From contig CAWGOT010000003.1 in the NCBI GenBank assembly GCA_963824275.1, positions 1,178,001 through 1,242,000 of the forward strand: a stretch of DNA of 64,000 bases. Direction: 5' to 3'. The DNA is from JANXQG01 sp963824275. Lineage in GTDB: Bacteria > Planctomycetota > Planctomycetia > Pirellulales > Thermoguttaceae. Of the stretch, positions 20,656 through 30,893 are shown piece by piece. The stretch's first letter is position 1. Each line of letters starts with the position of its first letter. Under the pieces are notes generated by a model that did not search any database, was not told the origin of the DNA, and saw only the letters and a list, made by a program, of their open reading frames with translations. A program made the translations under genes and the position numbers.

Positions 20656-21349
20656 GGCTGTGCGGCTTGTGCGCGACATTGCTGCTGTCGTTGCCGGCGG
20701 CGGCCTGTGGTCAGCCGCCGTCCTCGCCGTCGCCGGCCGCGCCCGCGGCGGCGACCGATAGTGCGGCGGCTGCCGCCGGTCCTTCGGCGAGCGAAGAAGG
20801 GCAGGAGGGCCGGCTTATACGCCTGCTGCGCGGGCCCGCCGGATCGATCCCGATGGACAGGAACTCCTGCGCGAAGAGGCGTTTCTCCGGCGATCGATCG
20901 AACGTTTTCGCTTGAGAATCGCCGAACTTCAGGCCGACGGCGAGGTGCAGCGCGGACGCGAACTCACGAACCGCCGCGACGTGCAAGATCGCCTCCGCGC
21001 CATGAGAAAGATGACGCCGCCCGACATGGAACGCAATTATCGGCTGCTGTTGAAGGAATTCCAGATCGACGACCTGACGTTGGACGCGGTCAGTGAGTTG
21101 CAGTCCCTCGAACGGCGAGTCGGCGCAATGCAGGAGGAGATCGCACAAGTCCAGCAACAACTCGACGATCGCGAAACGGGCGGCCCCATTTCCCTGAAGG
21201 GCGTCACCGGCTCGAGCGACGACCAGTGGGAACCTCCCCGCCCATCGCGGGCCGCGAACCCGAAGGCGAGCCGGCTGCCGGTCGATGCGACCATGGCGGA
21301 GGAGGTGTCGAAACTTCTGGATAGGCTCATTGGAGAGAAAAAACCATGA
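20652..21349 (+). CDS. Exported coiled-coil protein X (one frameshift)
   Basis: ATG 20652 overlaps the stop of A2. It starts a signal peptide ending in a possible lipobox (LLLSLPAAACGQ, Cys19), so the product may be a lipoprotein. An Ala/Pro-rich stretch follows and the frame shifts between 20800 and 20860. The body reads RRIDPDGQELLREEAFLRRS, then a coiled coil (AVSELQSLERRVGAMQEEIA). The stop TGA at 21347-21349 overlaps the next ATG as ATGA. About 230 residues, function unknown. Confidence 0.6.
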
Positions 21350-22458
21350 ATCTGGCCATCGTGCTCTTGCTATCCACCCGCATGGCGGTCGCCGCGGATC
21401 CCACGCAAGCCGCGTTCGAGGTTACCGAGAAGCGACTGGAGAATTTCAAGGAGTCGCAAGCCGAATTGGAGCGGATTTCCAAAATCCTGGTCCAGTTGGG
21501 GGATCCGCGAAAAAAGCAGAAAGGCGAAACGGACGACAACTATTATGAGCGCGTTAACCAAATTTACCTGAATCGCGCCCACGGGCTGATTTTACTTCAG
21601 ATGGAATACGAAGAAGCGCTTCGCACCCGCTACGAACTGGAGGCCGACCTGAACTTCTACCTCTGGGAGATCTCCAACCAGGACAAGGGGTTTGCAGCCC
21701 AGCAGAAACAGCGGCTGGCGCGACGGGACGCCGCCAAGACCCGCAGCGTGCAACTCGAGAACGAACTGCTGGCCGTCCAGTCCGCCATTTATCTTGCGGC
21801 GGACAAAGAGCGCCATGCCCTGATGAAAAAGCCGAACCGCACCTGGCAGGAAACGCAGGCCCTGGCCGAGTTGAACGACGACGTCAGGGGCTGCGAGGCG
21901 GGTTTTGAGAAGAGCAAGATGAATGTCGATGCACTCACGCTTCGTGACAAGCTCGCCAAATCCTCGCTGCCCGAATTGCGCGGCGCTCCGCGAAGTCAAC
22001 GTCCGAGCCGATGCCGCGAAGTTCGAATATCAATACCTGGAATACGATTTGAGTCCGGAGGAATCGGCGGACGCCCAGAAACTGCTCGGCGAGCGATACG
22101 GGCATATCTTCCAGGAGGCCCGCAAGACGGTCGCGGTGACAAAAGACCTCGAAAAGCGGGCCGCAGGTCGCGATACTGGCGCGAACTCCGCGACCGCTTG
22201 CGTGAGAGTCGCGTTACTCGTGAGATGATCTCCAAACGCAAACAACTGATGGAGTTCGTGGCCGGGGAAGATCACCGCATCGAGTCCTTGCGAGCCATTG
22301 CCCAACTTCCAATCGAGATTCCGCGAGATGCGGAGAGCAACAAGAACATGGAAGACCTTTGGGGGAAGGCATCGTTGGATACGGAAAAAGGAACCGCGAC
22401 GGGCAAGGACGGCCAAAATCCGCCTCCTGCCCCTGCACCTGCCAAACCGCCCCAATGA
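21346..22458 (+). CDS. Exported coiled-coil protein B2 (two frameshifts)
   Basis: ATG 21346 overlaps the upstream stop. The signal peptide is short (MNLAIVLLLSTRMAVAA). The helical body (FEVTEKRLENFKESQAELER, RYELEADLNFYLWEISNQ) is paralogous to B1. Between about 21985 and 22165 the correct reading is in the +1 frame (ALREVNVRADAAKFEYQYLE, KLLGERYGHIFQEARKTV); then the original frame resumes (YWRELRDRLRESRVTREMIS). A Pro-rich tail (PPPAPAPAKPPQ) closes it, like the tail of B1. About 370 residues. Followed by a palindromic repeat and the next gene 92 bases on. Confidence 0.6.
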   Translation: MNLAIVLLLSTRMAVAADPTQAAFEVTEKRLENFKESQAELERISKILVQLGDPRKKQKGETDDNYYERVNQIYLNRAHGLILLQMEYEEALRTRYELEADLNFYLWEISNQDKGFAAQQKQRLARRDAAKTRSVQLENELLAVQSAIYLAADKERHALMKKPNRTWQETQALAELNDDVRGCEAGFEKSKMNVDALTLRDKLAKSSLPELRGAPRSQRPSRCREVRISIPGIRFESGGIGGRPETARRAIRAYLPGGPQDGRGDKRPRKAGRRSRYWRELRDRLRESRVTREMISKRKQLMEFVAGEDHRIESLRAIAQLPIEIPRDAESNKNMEDLWGKASLDTEKGTATGKDGQNPPPAPAPAKPPQ

Positions 22459-22473
22459 CCGTACTTATTGACC

Positions 22474-22528
22474 GTACTCAGCATGCTCCGCGTGATGGCT
22501 TTTAATCACGGCGGAGCGTGATGAGTAC
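22474..22528. repeat. Dispersed palindromic repeat, copy 1
   Basis: Two arms (22474-22496 and 22505-22528) form a near-perfect hairpin of about 20 bp with core GTACTC..CACGCTCCGC. The same arm sequence occurs at 48046-48102. The copy lies in the gap between B2 and the next gene, where it could also reduce readthrough or stabilise the upstream message. Confidence 0.6.
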
Positions 22529-22549
22529 GATGAGGAGTTTCCGTCGAAC

Positions 22550-23818
22550 ATGTGGCGAGCGCCGGCGATTCTTGGCCTTCTTGGAGCGCTGCTGCTGGCA
22601 AGTGCCGATGATGCGCAGGAACCGCCTTCCGCCGGGGGGGACCGGTGGTCGAAGATCGAACACGAACTGAAGAGTGCCGCCGGGTTCGATGATACGTGGG
22701 ACCGGCGTCCCATGTGGGGATACCTGTCCGACTACCTGCACGCCCAGCGGCAGCAGACCAGCGAAACGGAACTCGGCAAACAAATCGTGGCCCGATGGGC
22801 GGATGCTGGCGACGCGCGGAAATTCACTCCCCTGCTCGTCGACCGCAAGTACTCGCTGGCCGCGTCGCGGCAGGTCGGGTCCGTGACCTGGCGGAGCGAA
22901 TCGGTCGATTCCTTTTGCGCGTGTCTCTTGCCCCTGCCGGGTCAGGTCGTGCTCTTTGCCTACCCCGCCTCGGCAGCCGCCAGCCCTCGCGACATCTACT
23001 ATCGCCACCTCCGGGAACTCGACCAGTTGCGGTTGCGGGGTTATCTGGAAGTGCAAGTCCATCAGCGGCTCCGCAACGAGATCCAGCGGATGGGTCAGGA
23101 CCGTTGGGCGTTCGTATTCCTGCGACTGTACCCCGAGATTCCGCGGGACGACGGCGAAGTTCCGCACGTCCACAGCGATGGAAAGCGATACTTCGTTCAA
23201 TTCGGCGATCGCGACCAGGAGATTCAACTTCCGGACGAAAAACTGCTGGGGCAGCGGATCGGACGTCCGCTGGATGATTGGGAACTGCCTCCGCCGGACG
23301 ATCGCCGCATGTACCTGGCGATCGATACGTCACAGTACTTGCTGCAACCCGCCAGACGAGATTGGCTGCTTGCCGAATTGAAACACGGCCTCGAATCGGT
23401 GCCGTCCACATGGCTGGTTCACGAGAGCGTGTATCTCCAAACACCTTCGCAGAGCGTGCCTTGGCCGGTGTCCGATCTCCGCCACGGCCGCTGGCCACAG
23501 CAGATTCCAACGGGCCACCAGTCGGCGACCGTTTCAACGCTGCGATCGGCCGTACTTGCAGCGGCCGAAATCAAGGATCCCGTGCGATTGATGTTTCTGA
23601 CTTGGAATCCCGAAGTGTCCGTCGAGGATGGAAGAGATACGGCGATCCTGACTGCCGACCGCCAGTTGCTGGAAAATGCCGGCTCGGTCCGCCTGCGGAT
23701 CATCCAGTTCCACGGTAACCGCTTGGAGGTTCTCAAGGCGATGGTCTGGAAAGAGAACTACGACGTTTTTGAGTTCCGGCCGGACGGCCCGCCGTGCCTA
23801 TGTATTCTTGACGAGTAG
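22550..23818 (+). CDS. Exported protein of unknown function, possibly vWA-like C-terminus
   Basis: The 422-residue product starts with a signal peptide (MWRAPAILGLLGALLLASADDA). The middle is rich in aromatic and Arg residues (YLSDYLHAQRQQTSETELGK, YYRHLRELDQLRLRGYLEV). From about residue 258 the pattern RRMYLAIDTSQYLLQPARRD, DPVRLMFLTWNPEVSVEDG and AGSVRLRIIQFHGNRLEVLK looks like the alternating strands and helices of a von Willebrand A-type Rossmann fold, with DTSQY in place of DxSxS. This reading is tentative. The frame is intact. It sits between the coiled-coil genes and the two clearer vWA-like genes. Confidence 0.6.
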   Translation: MWRAPAILGLLGALLLASADDAQEPPSAGGDRWSKIEHELKSAAGFDDTWDRRPMWGYLSDYLHAQRQQTSETELGKQIVARWADAGDARKFTPLLVDRKYSLAASRQVGSVTWRSESVDSFCACLLPLPGQVVLFAYPASAAASPRDIYYRHLRELDQLRLRGYLEVQVHQRLRNEIQRMGQDRWAFVFLRLYPEIPRDDGEVPHVHSDGKRYFVQFGDRDQEIQLPDEKLLGQRIGRPLDDWELPPPDDRRMYLAIDTSQYLLQPARRDWLLAELKHGLESVPSTWLVHESVYLQTPSQSVPWPVSDLRHGRWPQQIPTGHQSATVSTLRSAVLAAAEIKDPVRLMFLTWNPEVSVEDGRDTAILTADRQLLENAGSVRLRIIQFHGNRLEVLKAMVWKENYDVFEFRPDGPPCLCILDE

Positions 23819-23835
23819 TATTCAGCGAGGGGAAC

Positions 23836-25859
23836 ATGGACGAACCGCAGGTGAAATTTTCCAGGCTGGACGAGCAGGGCCGCTGGGTGCTAATCGGCAA
23901 TTACAACGCGCTCTTGGCCGCACGCAAGGCGAACCAAATCCGTCCGGACACTATTGTATGCGGGGAAACGGTCAAGGGCGCATTCGATATCATGCCGGCC
24001 GGCAAGTTGGTGAAATGGCTCTGCGAGACAAAGGAAGGGACCAAATCCAAGGCACAACTTGATTTCGATGAAGTCCGGAATTGGCACAAACGGGGGGCAT
24101 CCAGCTTCCGTTGGGGTCCCGAATTGTATGCCGACAGGCAGCTTGAGGAGATCGTCAAGTTGGTTGAAGAAGCTGATAATCGCTCCCGGGAATTGAAGGA
24201 GCGAATGCCACGCTCGAAAGAGGTCCTCACCGAAGAACCAGCGGCTACGGCATCCCTCGCCATTCGGCATTCCGAAACGCCGACTAGGAAAGCGATGCCT
24301 GCGCAGAGCGGAGATCAAAATCCCCAATTTGCGCCGGCGGCTCCGCTCGAACCGCCACTACCGCCAGATGAATGCCTTCCCTTTGCGAGGGATTCTTCTC
24401 CGCTTCCATTGCCGTCTGCTCCATTTTCCGGATTATGGGACGATCCGGACGCATCCGCTTCTTTGGCCAGAGCGCCGCGCCCCCAGCCACCTCGTCTCAT
24501 GCGTCCAAACCCAGCCAAGAAACGAAGCCTCCTTCCCGTTTTGCTGCCTGGACTCTGGTTTTCGCGGTTTCGTCGCTTATGTGCCTTGCCGCCATTCTCG
24601 GTTCTCAATGGTGGTGGTACGAGTTTGGATTTCAGAAGGAATTGGATAAAGTGACGGCCAAGTCGAATGAGGCAGGCTCGGTGCTCACTCCCACGGCTGC
24701 CGCGAAGACTGCCGACGACACCGCGAAAAAGCAAGATCTGGCCGCATTGAAAACGCAGATTGATCAGTCGACGACCGCGCTGAATTCCCGACTCGATCAG
24801 TCGACGACCGCGCTGAAGTCGCAACTCGAACAGTCGGGCACTTCGCTCACATTGCAGGTGGACCGACTCACGACCTCGCTGAAGCCGCAGATCGACCAGT
24901 CGACGACTTCCCTGAAGTCGCAGATTGCTCAATCGGCGGATTCGCTTTCGGCGAAGCTTGGCGACGATGCCAAGCAGGCTAGCACGCAGCTCGCGCAAGT
25001 CCGCAAGGACCTGCTATCGCTGTCCGAATCGTTGGCGAAGATCGACGGCGAGGGCAAACAACGCGGGGACCAAACGGCGAAAGACCTGAAGGACGTGCAA
25101 GGGCAGATTGCCGAGAACCGCCGCCAAGTGCGACTGGCGGAGGGCCAATTAGAGCGGCTCTCGGCCTCCCTTCAGGTGCCGCCCGATGAGCGGCTTGCGG
25201 CGGTGCTCGTGATGATCGACAGCGGACAAAGGATGCGCCAGTACGACTATCCCGCCGTGCGGCAGGCCGTGTTTGAGACGGTCGAGGCAGCGTTGCGGCA
25301 GACGCCCCGGCGGAAGATCGGCGTGGCTGCCAACCGGGGCGATCGTCTTGCCACGCTGCTGGCGCCCGACGTGCACTTCCGCGTGCCGGATTTGGAACTG
25401 TTTCGCAAGGAATTGGCCGAGCACCAGGCCGCTGCCGGCGAGGAGTCGGTGCGCTCGGTAGGTGTTCAGTCGGCATTGGATCTCATGGTCCCGCGCGGCG
25501 GCAAGTGGCGATTGGTCTATGTGACCTGCACGCCCCTGCGGCATGCCGATCCGGAGCCCGAGAAATGGCGACGCTTCGCCGAGATCTCCCAAAAGTACGC
25601 CGTCGAGGTCTGGGCGATCCATCTGCTCAAGACGGACGAAGAACCCTCTCAAGACCTGCTCAACCTCGCGACCGCGACCGGCGGGCAATATGTCGCTCTT
25701 TGCGTCAAGGGCCCCGATGCCGGGACGGCGCAGCCAAGTAGCTCGGCCACAGAGAGGGGAACGACACCGACCGGGACCGCCGAGTCTCTCTCGCAGAGGT
25801 TGTCCCAATTGCTTTGCCAACCCCTGGATCTGCCACCCCTCCGCAGGACTGAACCATGA
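23836..25859 (+). CDS. Single-pass membrane protein with coiled-coil repeats and vWA-like domain (one frameshift)
   Basis: GAGGGGAAC precedes ATG 23836. The N-terminal ~130 residues are cytoplasmic and unknown (VLIGNYNALLAARKANQIRP). A Pro-rich linker contains a frameshift between 24430 and 24480. Then come a membrane segment (WTLVFAVSSLMCLAAILGSQ), a region of 11-residue repeats of the type STTALKSQLDQ at 24745-24960 that should form a rod, and a C-terminal domain with LAAVLVMIDSGQRMRQYDYP and KWRLVYVTCTPLRHADPEPE, which follows a vWA-like pattern. The stop at 25857-25859 overlaps the next ATG. The topology places the rod and the C-terminal domain outside the cytoplasm. Confidence 0.6.
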
Positions 25860-28392
25860 TCAGCAGAACGCTCGCCATCATCGTTTTTTTGTTCGCCCGC
25901 GCGGCTGCCGCCGAACAGGACATCGAATATCCTGCCGGTGGAAAACCAGTGGTTATTCCGCGAAACCTGCAGGCTGGCGCCTCCCAGCCCTTGAAGTGCA
26001 TGGTCCATACGGAAGGGGCGCCGATCTATTCCCGGCCCACGTCTCAAAGCAACTCGCTGGCAACGGCAAAATTCCGCGATACGTTCTACGTGGCCGGCAT
26101 GGACGTATCAGGAAAGTATCTGTTTCTGGTTACGCCCGTGAGCGAACAAAATTATCCCGTCTTGCCCGTTCGTACGTGTGAAGGATGGATTCAGAGCGCG
26201 CATTGCCTGGTTTTCCCCGGTTACGACGCCGCGCAAGGCCCCGAATGCCTCACTGCGGCGGGCAGCCCTATCCATCGCAAAGCAATGCTCGTGAACCAAC
26301 TGGAAGACGAGGGCGGCGTCCGCGGGCTCACTGCGAAGATCGCGTTCACTGACCTGCCGGATGCCCGCGGCAACCCGCTGCAATCCCGTGCCCTCTTCAG
26401 CATCTATTACGTGTTCGCCGAAACGCCGACGCATTTTCTTTTGGGCCAGGAGCCGCGGATCAAGGACTGGGTTGCCGACAAGGGCGATCTGCTCGGCTGG
26501 GTTCCCCGGCGGCGCGCATGCCAATGGAACACGCGCGAGGCCGTAGAGTTCAACAAAAGGGACCTGCGACTCCATAAGCGGACCCAACCCTGCCGGATCT
26601 TCCTGGAGGCCGATCAATTGAGGGCTTACCTCGAAACCGCCGATCAGAAGCGCGTGCCGCCGGTGGCCGAGGAAGACACGGCGCTGACCGACGAGTGGCG
26701 GTTCGATCAAGCTCGTTTTCCCCTAGTCGAGGCCGACGCGGGCCCCAGCGTGCTTCACGTTCGCGGCAACACGCTGTATCGGATAGGGTTCATCGGCGAC
26801 GTATTCCGCCAGTCCTCCAACGGCGATCGCGCCGAGCGCTTGGCGACCGTCCAGCAGATCGAGGATCTGAAGGCCCGCGTCGAAAGCCTGCAGCGGCGGA
26901 TCGCAAAGGTCCAACTCTGCTTCATCATTGACGGGACTTTCAGCATGGACCCCTGGGTCAAGGCGGCCGCCGACGCGGTGAACGAGATTGTCAAAGGCGT
27001 CCAGAAGGATCGGGCAAAGCAACTTGAGGTTTCCGTGAATTATTACCGCAACCAGCGCGACCGGCCCAAGGACTTGGAATTCCACGGCTTTTGCGGCCCG
27101 GCCGAAGCACGCGTCCTGCTCGACAATGCGGAGCCCTTCGGCGGCGGCGATCAGCACGAGCAGATGTTCCTGGCGATCTGCCGGCGGCTGCAAGCGAAAG
27201 ACGACCCCAGCGCAATCCCCGAACCGGGCGAAAAAACCCCTCGTCCGATGGCGTTCGACCCCAACGCCGTGAAGATTCTGGTGTTGATCGGCGACGATGG
27301 CAACGATCCAAACGACGGGACCAATACGGTCGGCGAAGTGTGCCGCCGGATTCGCGCCGCCGGCGGCGCCTCGCCCATCGGGTTCCTGGCCTTTTCCGTC
27401 GGAAAAGGAGACCGCCAGCAGCTCTTCCTCGACCAGGCCAGGCAAATCTCCCAACAGGTGGCCCAAGCGGAATTGGCCACCTTCAATGAAAAACGTTTTG
27501 GTGACGCCGAGATCAAGAAGCAAGTCGAAGCGGCGCTGACAGCCCAAGTCACGGTCTCTTCCAACAGCCGGCAGATTATCGACGCCATCGGTGCGAGGTT
27601 CGACCTGGCAGTGGCCGAAAAAAAACTACTATCAAAAATGTCTCGAATACTTATACGCCGGCAGCAAGATGCCCGACGACGTCATGGCGACGCTCGATAT
27701 GCGGGTGGCTGGCGAGAAGGGCGACGAGACGACCCGGCGGACCTACGGCGTGATCTGGAAAAAACGCATGGAGGACATGATCCGAGACCAGAAGCTGGAA
27801 ATGCTGGAACTGGCCACGCAGGGGGTCCAGTTGTTCCGTTATGGTTGGATCGCGGAAAGAGACCCGCAGGAAACCGCGCCCGCCGGAGGGCAAATCTCGC
27901 CGACCATCCAGCACGTGGTCCTGATGCACAAGGGGGAGGTCGACCATCTTGCGGAGTTTCTGCGCCTTGTGGCCGACAACTTTCAGACAAAGCCAGTCCA
28001 GCGCGTGTGGAAGGAAAGCCTGAATGCGGTTACCGGCGGCGAGGTCGATATTCGATCCGCAGATGAGCCTGATGAAACTCATGCAAGTCCATTTCGGCGT
28101 CAAGGTCCGCAGCGAGAACTCCTTGCTGGCGATGAACTTCGACGAACTTGGCCGCCTCGACCCAGCCCGACTGGTCAAGCTCCGCGACTCGCTGGAGCAA
28201 AGCCGTTCTCGCCTGGCCGATGCGCTCAGCGAAACCGAGGCCGACTACGCGTGGACGGTGGTCGGCGACACGGGCCGCCGCACACTGCAGCGGCTCAACC
28301 TGCGCCCCCGTCGCTACTGGTGGTTCGGCGAAGGCCGCGAGGACGTCCAGAAGGAGGCGCGGGCCTGGATCGACCGGGACATGCTGCCTTGA
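25856..28392 (+). CDS. Exported SH3-like and von Willebrand A domain protein (two frameshifts)
   Basis: ATG 25856 (ATGA overlap) opens a signal peptide (MISRTLAIIVFLFARAAAA). Residues 45-100 look SH3-like (GAPIYSRPTSQSNSLATAKF). After a short coiled coil, residues ~355-560 form a von Willebrand A domain: LCFIIDGTFSMDPW is the MIDAS strand (D-G-T-F-S), and VKILVLIGDDGNDPNDGTN is the later strand with acidic residues. The frame changes at an A8 run (27618-27625), after which NYYQKCLEYLYAGSKMPDDV continues, and again near 28045, where FDPQMSLMKLMQVHF continues to 28392. Such extracytoplasmic vWA domains usually mediate metal-dependent protein binding. The full product would be about 845 residues. 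The ABC transporter gene follows after 10 bases. Confidence 0.7.
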
Positions 28393-28402
28393 GGAACTCC
28401 CC

Positions 28403-30784
28403 ATGAACGAAGATGCGCCGCTTTGTTTTCGCCTGCGACACGTGAGGAAGACCTATTGCGCAGGGAGAAGCAGCGCCCACCATTGCGCTGGATTGCGCAT
28501 CCATCGACATCCCTTGGAATGCGCGCATCGCCGTGCTCGGCCACTCGGGCTCGGGAAAAAGCACCCTGCTGAACCTGCTGGGAATGCTCGATGCCCCTGA
28601 TCCGCGCGGCGAGGAGCGAGCTGCCGAGATCCTGTACGACGGCGCGCACTGCCTGGCCGGCGCGACCGGCAAGGGCCTGTCCGACGGGCCCGCCGCGCAC
28701 GGAGCAGAGCGGCTTCGACTTCGCCGCCAGGAATTCGGCTTCGCATTTCAGGTTCATCACTTGCTCGATTATCTCGACTGCCGCGACAACGCCACGCTGC
28801 AACTCGGCCTCATCGGCGTGCCGCGTGAAGAAAGACGCCGCATCGCGCGGCAACTCCTGCAGCAGTGCGGCATGGAACGTCATGCCCACAAGTTGCCCAG
28901 CGAACTGTCCTGGGGAGAATCGCAACGCATCGCCGTTCTGAGGGCCATCGCCCACGATCCGCGAGTGGTGCTGGCCGACGAGCCCACCGGCAGTCTCGAC
29001 GCTACGAACGCCGCGCGCGTTTTGGACGTGCTCCAGCATTGGCAATCGCGGTCCGCGGCCGACCATCGAAACCGCACGCTGCTGCTGGCCACGCACAACG
29101 TCAATGAGGCCTTTGCGCGATGCGACCATTTCTTGGTCCTGAAAAACGGCGTCCCGCACGAAGGCCGCCTGCTTCATTGCGCGGAAATCGCTTCGGCGGA
29201 GGCGCTTGCCAGCCTGCTCGTCACGGGCAACGACGAACTGCGAAATCAAGGTGCAGCGACCGGCGCCGGGCAATGCCCCGAGTCGACTTTCGCTGGCTCG
29301 CCCCCACTGAAGGGTAGTGGCGGGGCGCGAGTCGGGTACTTGCTGCATTTGGGCCGCCGCGATCTCTTCCGGCATTGCTGGTCGGCGCTGACTAGCGGGC
29401 TGATGTTGCTGATGCTTGTCGTGCTCGCGGTGGTGGGCATCGGGCTCTTGGAGGGCAAACGACGCTCGATGAGCCGCGAGTTGGAAAGCCGCCTCGCTTT
29501 ACGACTCGATGCGAATTGCTTGAATCGCGGCCACGACGCTATCGATCCGCGCCTGCTGACAAGGCTGGCGACCGAGATAATCCCGCCCAGGTGTCTCTTG
29601 ACGCACTCCGCTGCCGATCTGCACCCATGGAACCTTGCCGACATGCTCTTCTGGGAGCCGAGCGGCGGAGAGCCATCCACGCGCGTGGCCGACCATTACG
29701 TGTCGGGGCGCACGATTCAGGCGGACGATCCGATCGCAGCCTCGCTTGTCGGCGGCAACAACGATACCAGGCTGTTCTCGACGGACAATGCCTTGGAGAT
29801 TGTTGTCACGGAGACCTTCCTCCAGGAGTGCAACTACCCGGCGGACGCCGGCTTGGTTTGGCTTGACTGCAAGCAGACGCCAGTCCCGCTGGTTGTCCGC
29901 CGCGTGGTGAAATCGCTGCCCGGTGAATATCGTTTTCTCATGCCTGACGGCCTGTATCGAGAGATTACCGCTGACGGATTCGATCCCGATCGGCTGGTGA
30001 ATTGCGTGTGGCTGGAACCGTTTTCCGCCGCTGAAAACGAGGCGGCCGCCGCCCTCGCCGAAACGCTTTCCGCGCCAATCTGGAATTGCATCGTGCCGAG
30101 GATCGTTTGGAGATCCGCGTTCGCAATGACCGTCAATTGCCCGCCAGCCGCCTGCGGAAGTACGCTGGGGAAATCCTGGGGTTGCTTCAAGAGAAGAAAT
30201 TGCTGCATTCTTCGGGCGTGCAAATTCATCAGCCGCCCGTCGCCACACTACAATCCAGGCAAGCCTGGGCTTACCTCGGAATTGATGCCGCGAGTCTCGA
30301 TGATCTTGAACCCATCGCCGATTCGATAAGGACCTGCGGCCTAAATGTCGACGCGCGCTACATCGAAGCTATGGAACGTCTGAAGAGGACTATCGGACCA
30401 CTGGCCGCAGTGCTTGTTTTCGTCGTCGCGGTGGCCGGATTGGTCGTCATGGTCAACTTCGCCTTGACTTCGTGGCAGCGGGTCGTCCAAAGCCGCTACC
30501 AACTGGGGATCTTGAAAGCGGGCGGGATGCTTGCCCGGACTATCGTGCTGCTCGTGGTCGGCCAGGCGGCGATCCTCGGTGCGTCCGCAGGAATCGTGGG
30601 AATCGTGGCCGGCCGGCTGCTAGGTCAATCGGTCGGGGGCCGCATTGCCGAGGGCTGGTTCTATTTTTCACCCGCGATGGCCGCCGTCGTTTTCGGGTCG
30701 ACGGTCGCAGTCACCGTCGTGGCTTGCTTGCTGGGTACGGTGCGGACTATTCGGCGCCAACCCGTCAAACTCCTGATTCGCTAG
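28403..30784 (+). CDS. MacB-like ABC transporter, ATPase fused to FtsX-type permease (two frameshifts)
   Basis: GAGG precedes ATG 28403 at about eight bases. The ATPase domain has Walker A GHSGSGKST, a signature ELSWGESQRIAV (LSWGE in place of LSGGQ) and Walker B VVLADEPTGSLD, followed by the H-loop LLLATHN. It is joined to a permease with one membrane span after the ATPase (LTSGLMLLMLVVLAVVGIG), a large extracytoplasmic domain, and three C-terminal spans (AAVLVFVVAVAGLVVMVNFA, TIVLLVVGQAAILGASAG, AAVVFGSTVAVTVVACLLG). This is the order of MacB and LolCDE-class mechanotransmission transporters, which push periplasmic substrates or partners instead of moving solutes through the membrane. Frame changes lie near 28465 and near 30075. 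Its place after exported coiled-coil and vWA proteins suggests that these are its partners. Confidence 0.8.
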
Positions 30785-30893
30785 AACCCGGAACCGCGAG
30801 ATTTGCATAGAGGGCCAATTCTCGTTATACTAGGAGGCGGTCCATCTGCATCGATTTGTCCAAATTCAGCCGGCAGAACTCGAGGTATCACTG

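Noticed and set aside
28403..30784. Macrolide exporter MacB itself
   Set aside because: The domain order is MacB-like, but no MacA-type adaptor or TolC-type gene is adjacent and the periplasmic domain is not recognisably MacB, so only a MacB-like architecture is claimed.
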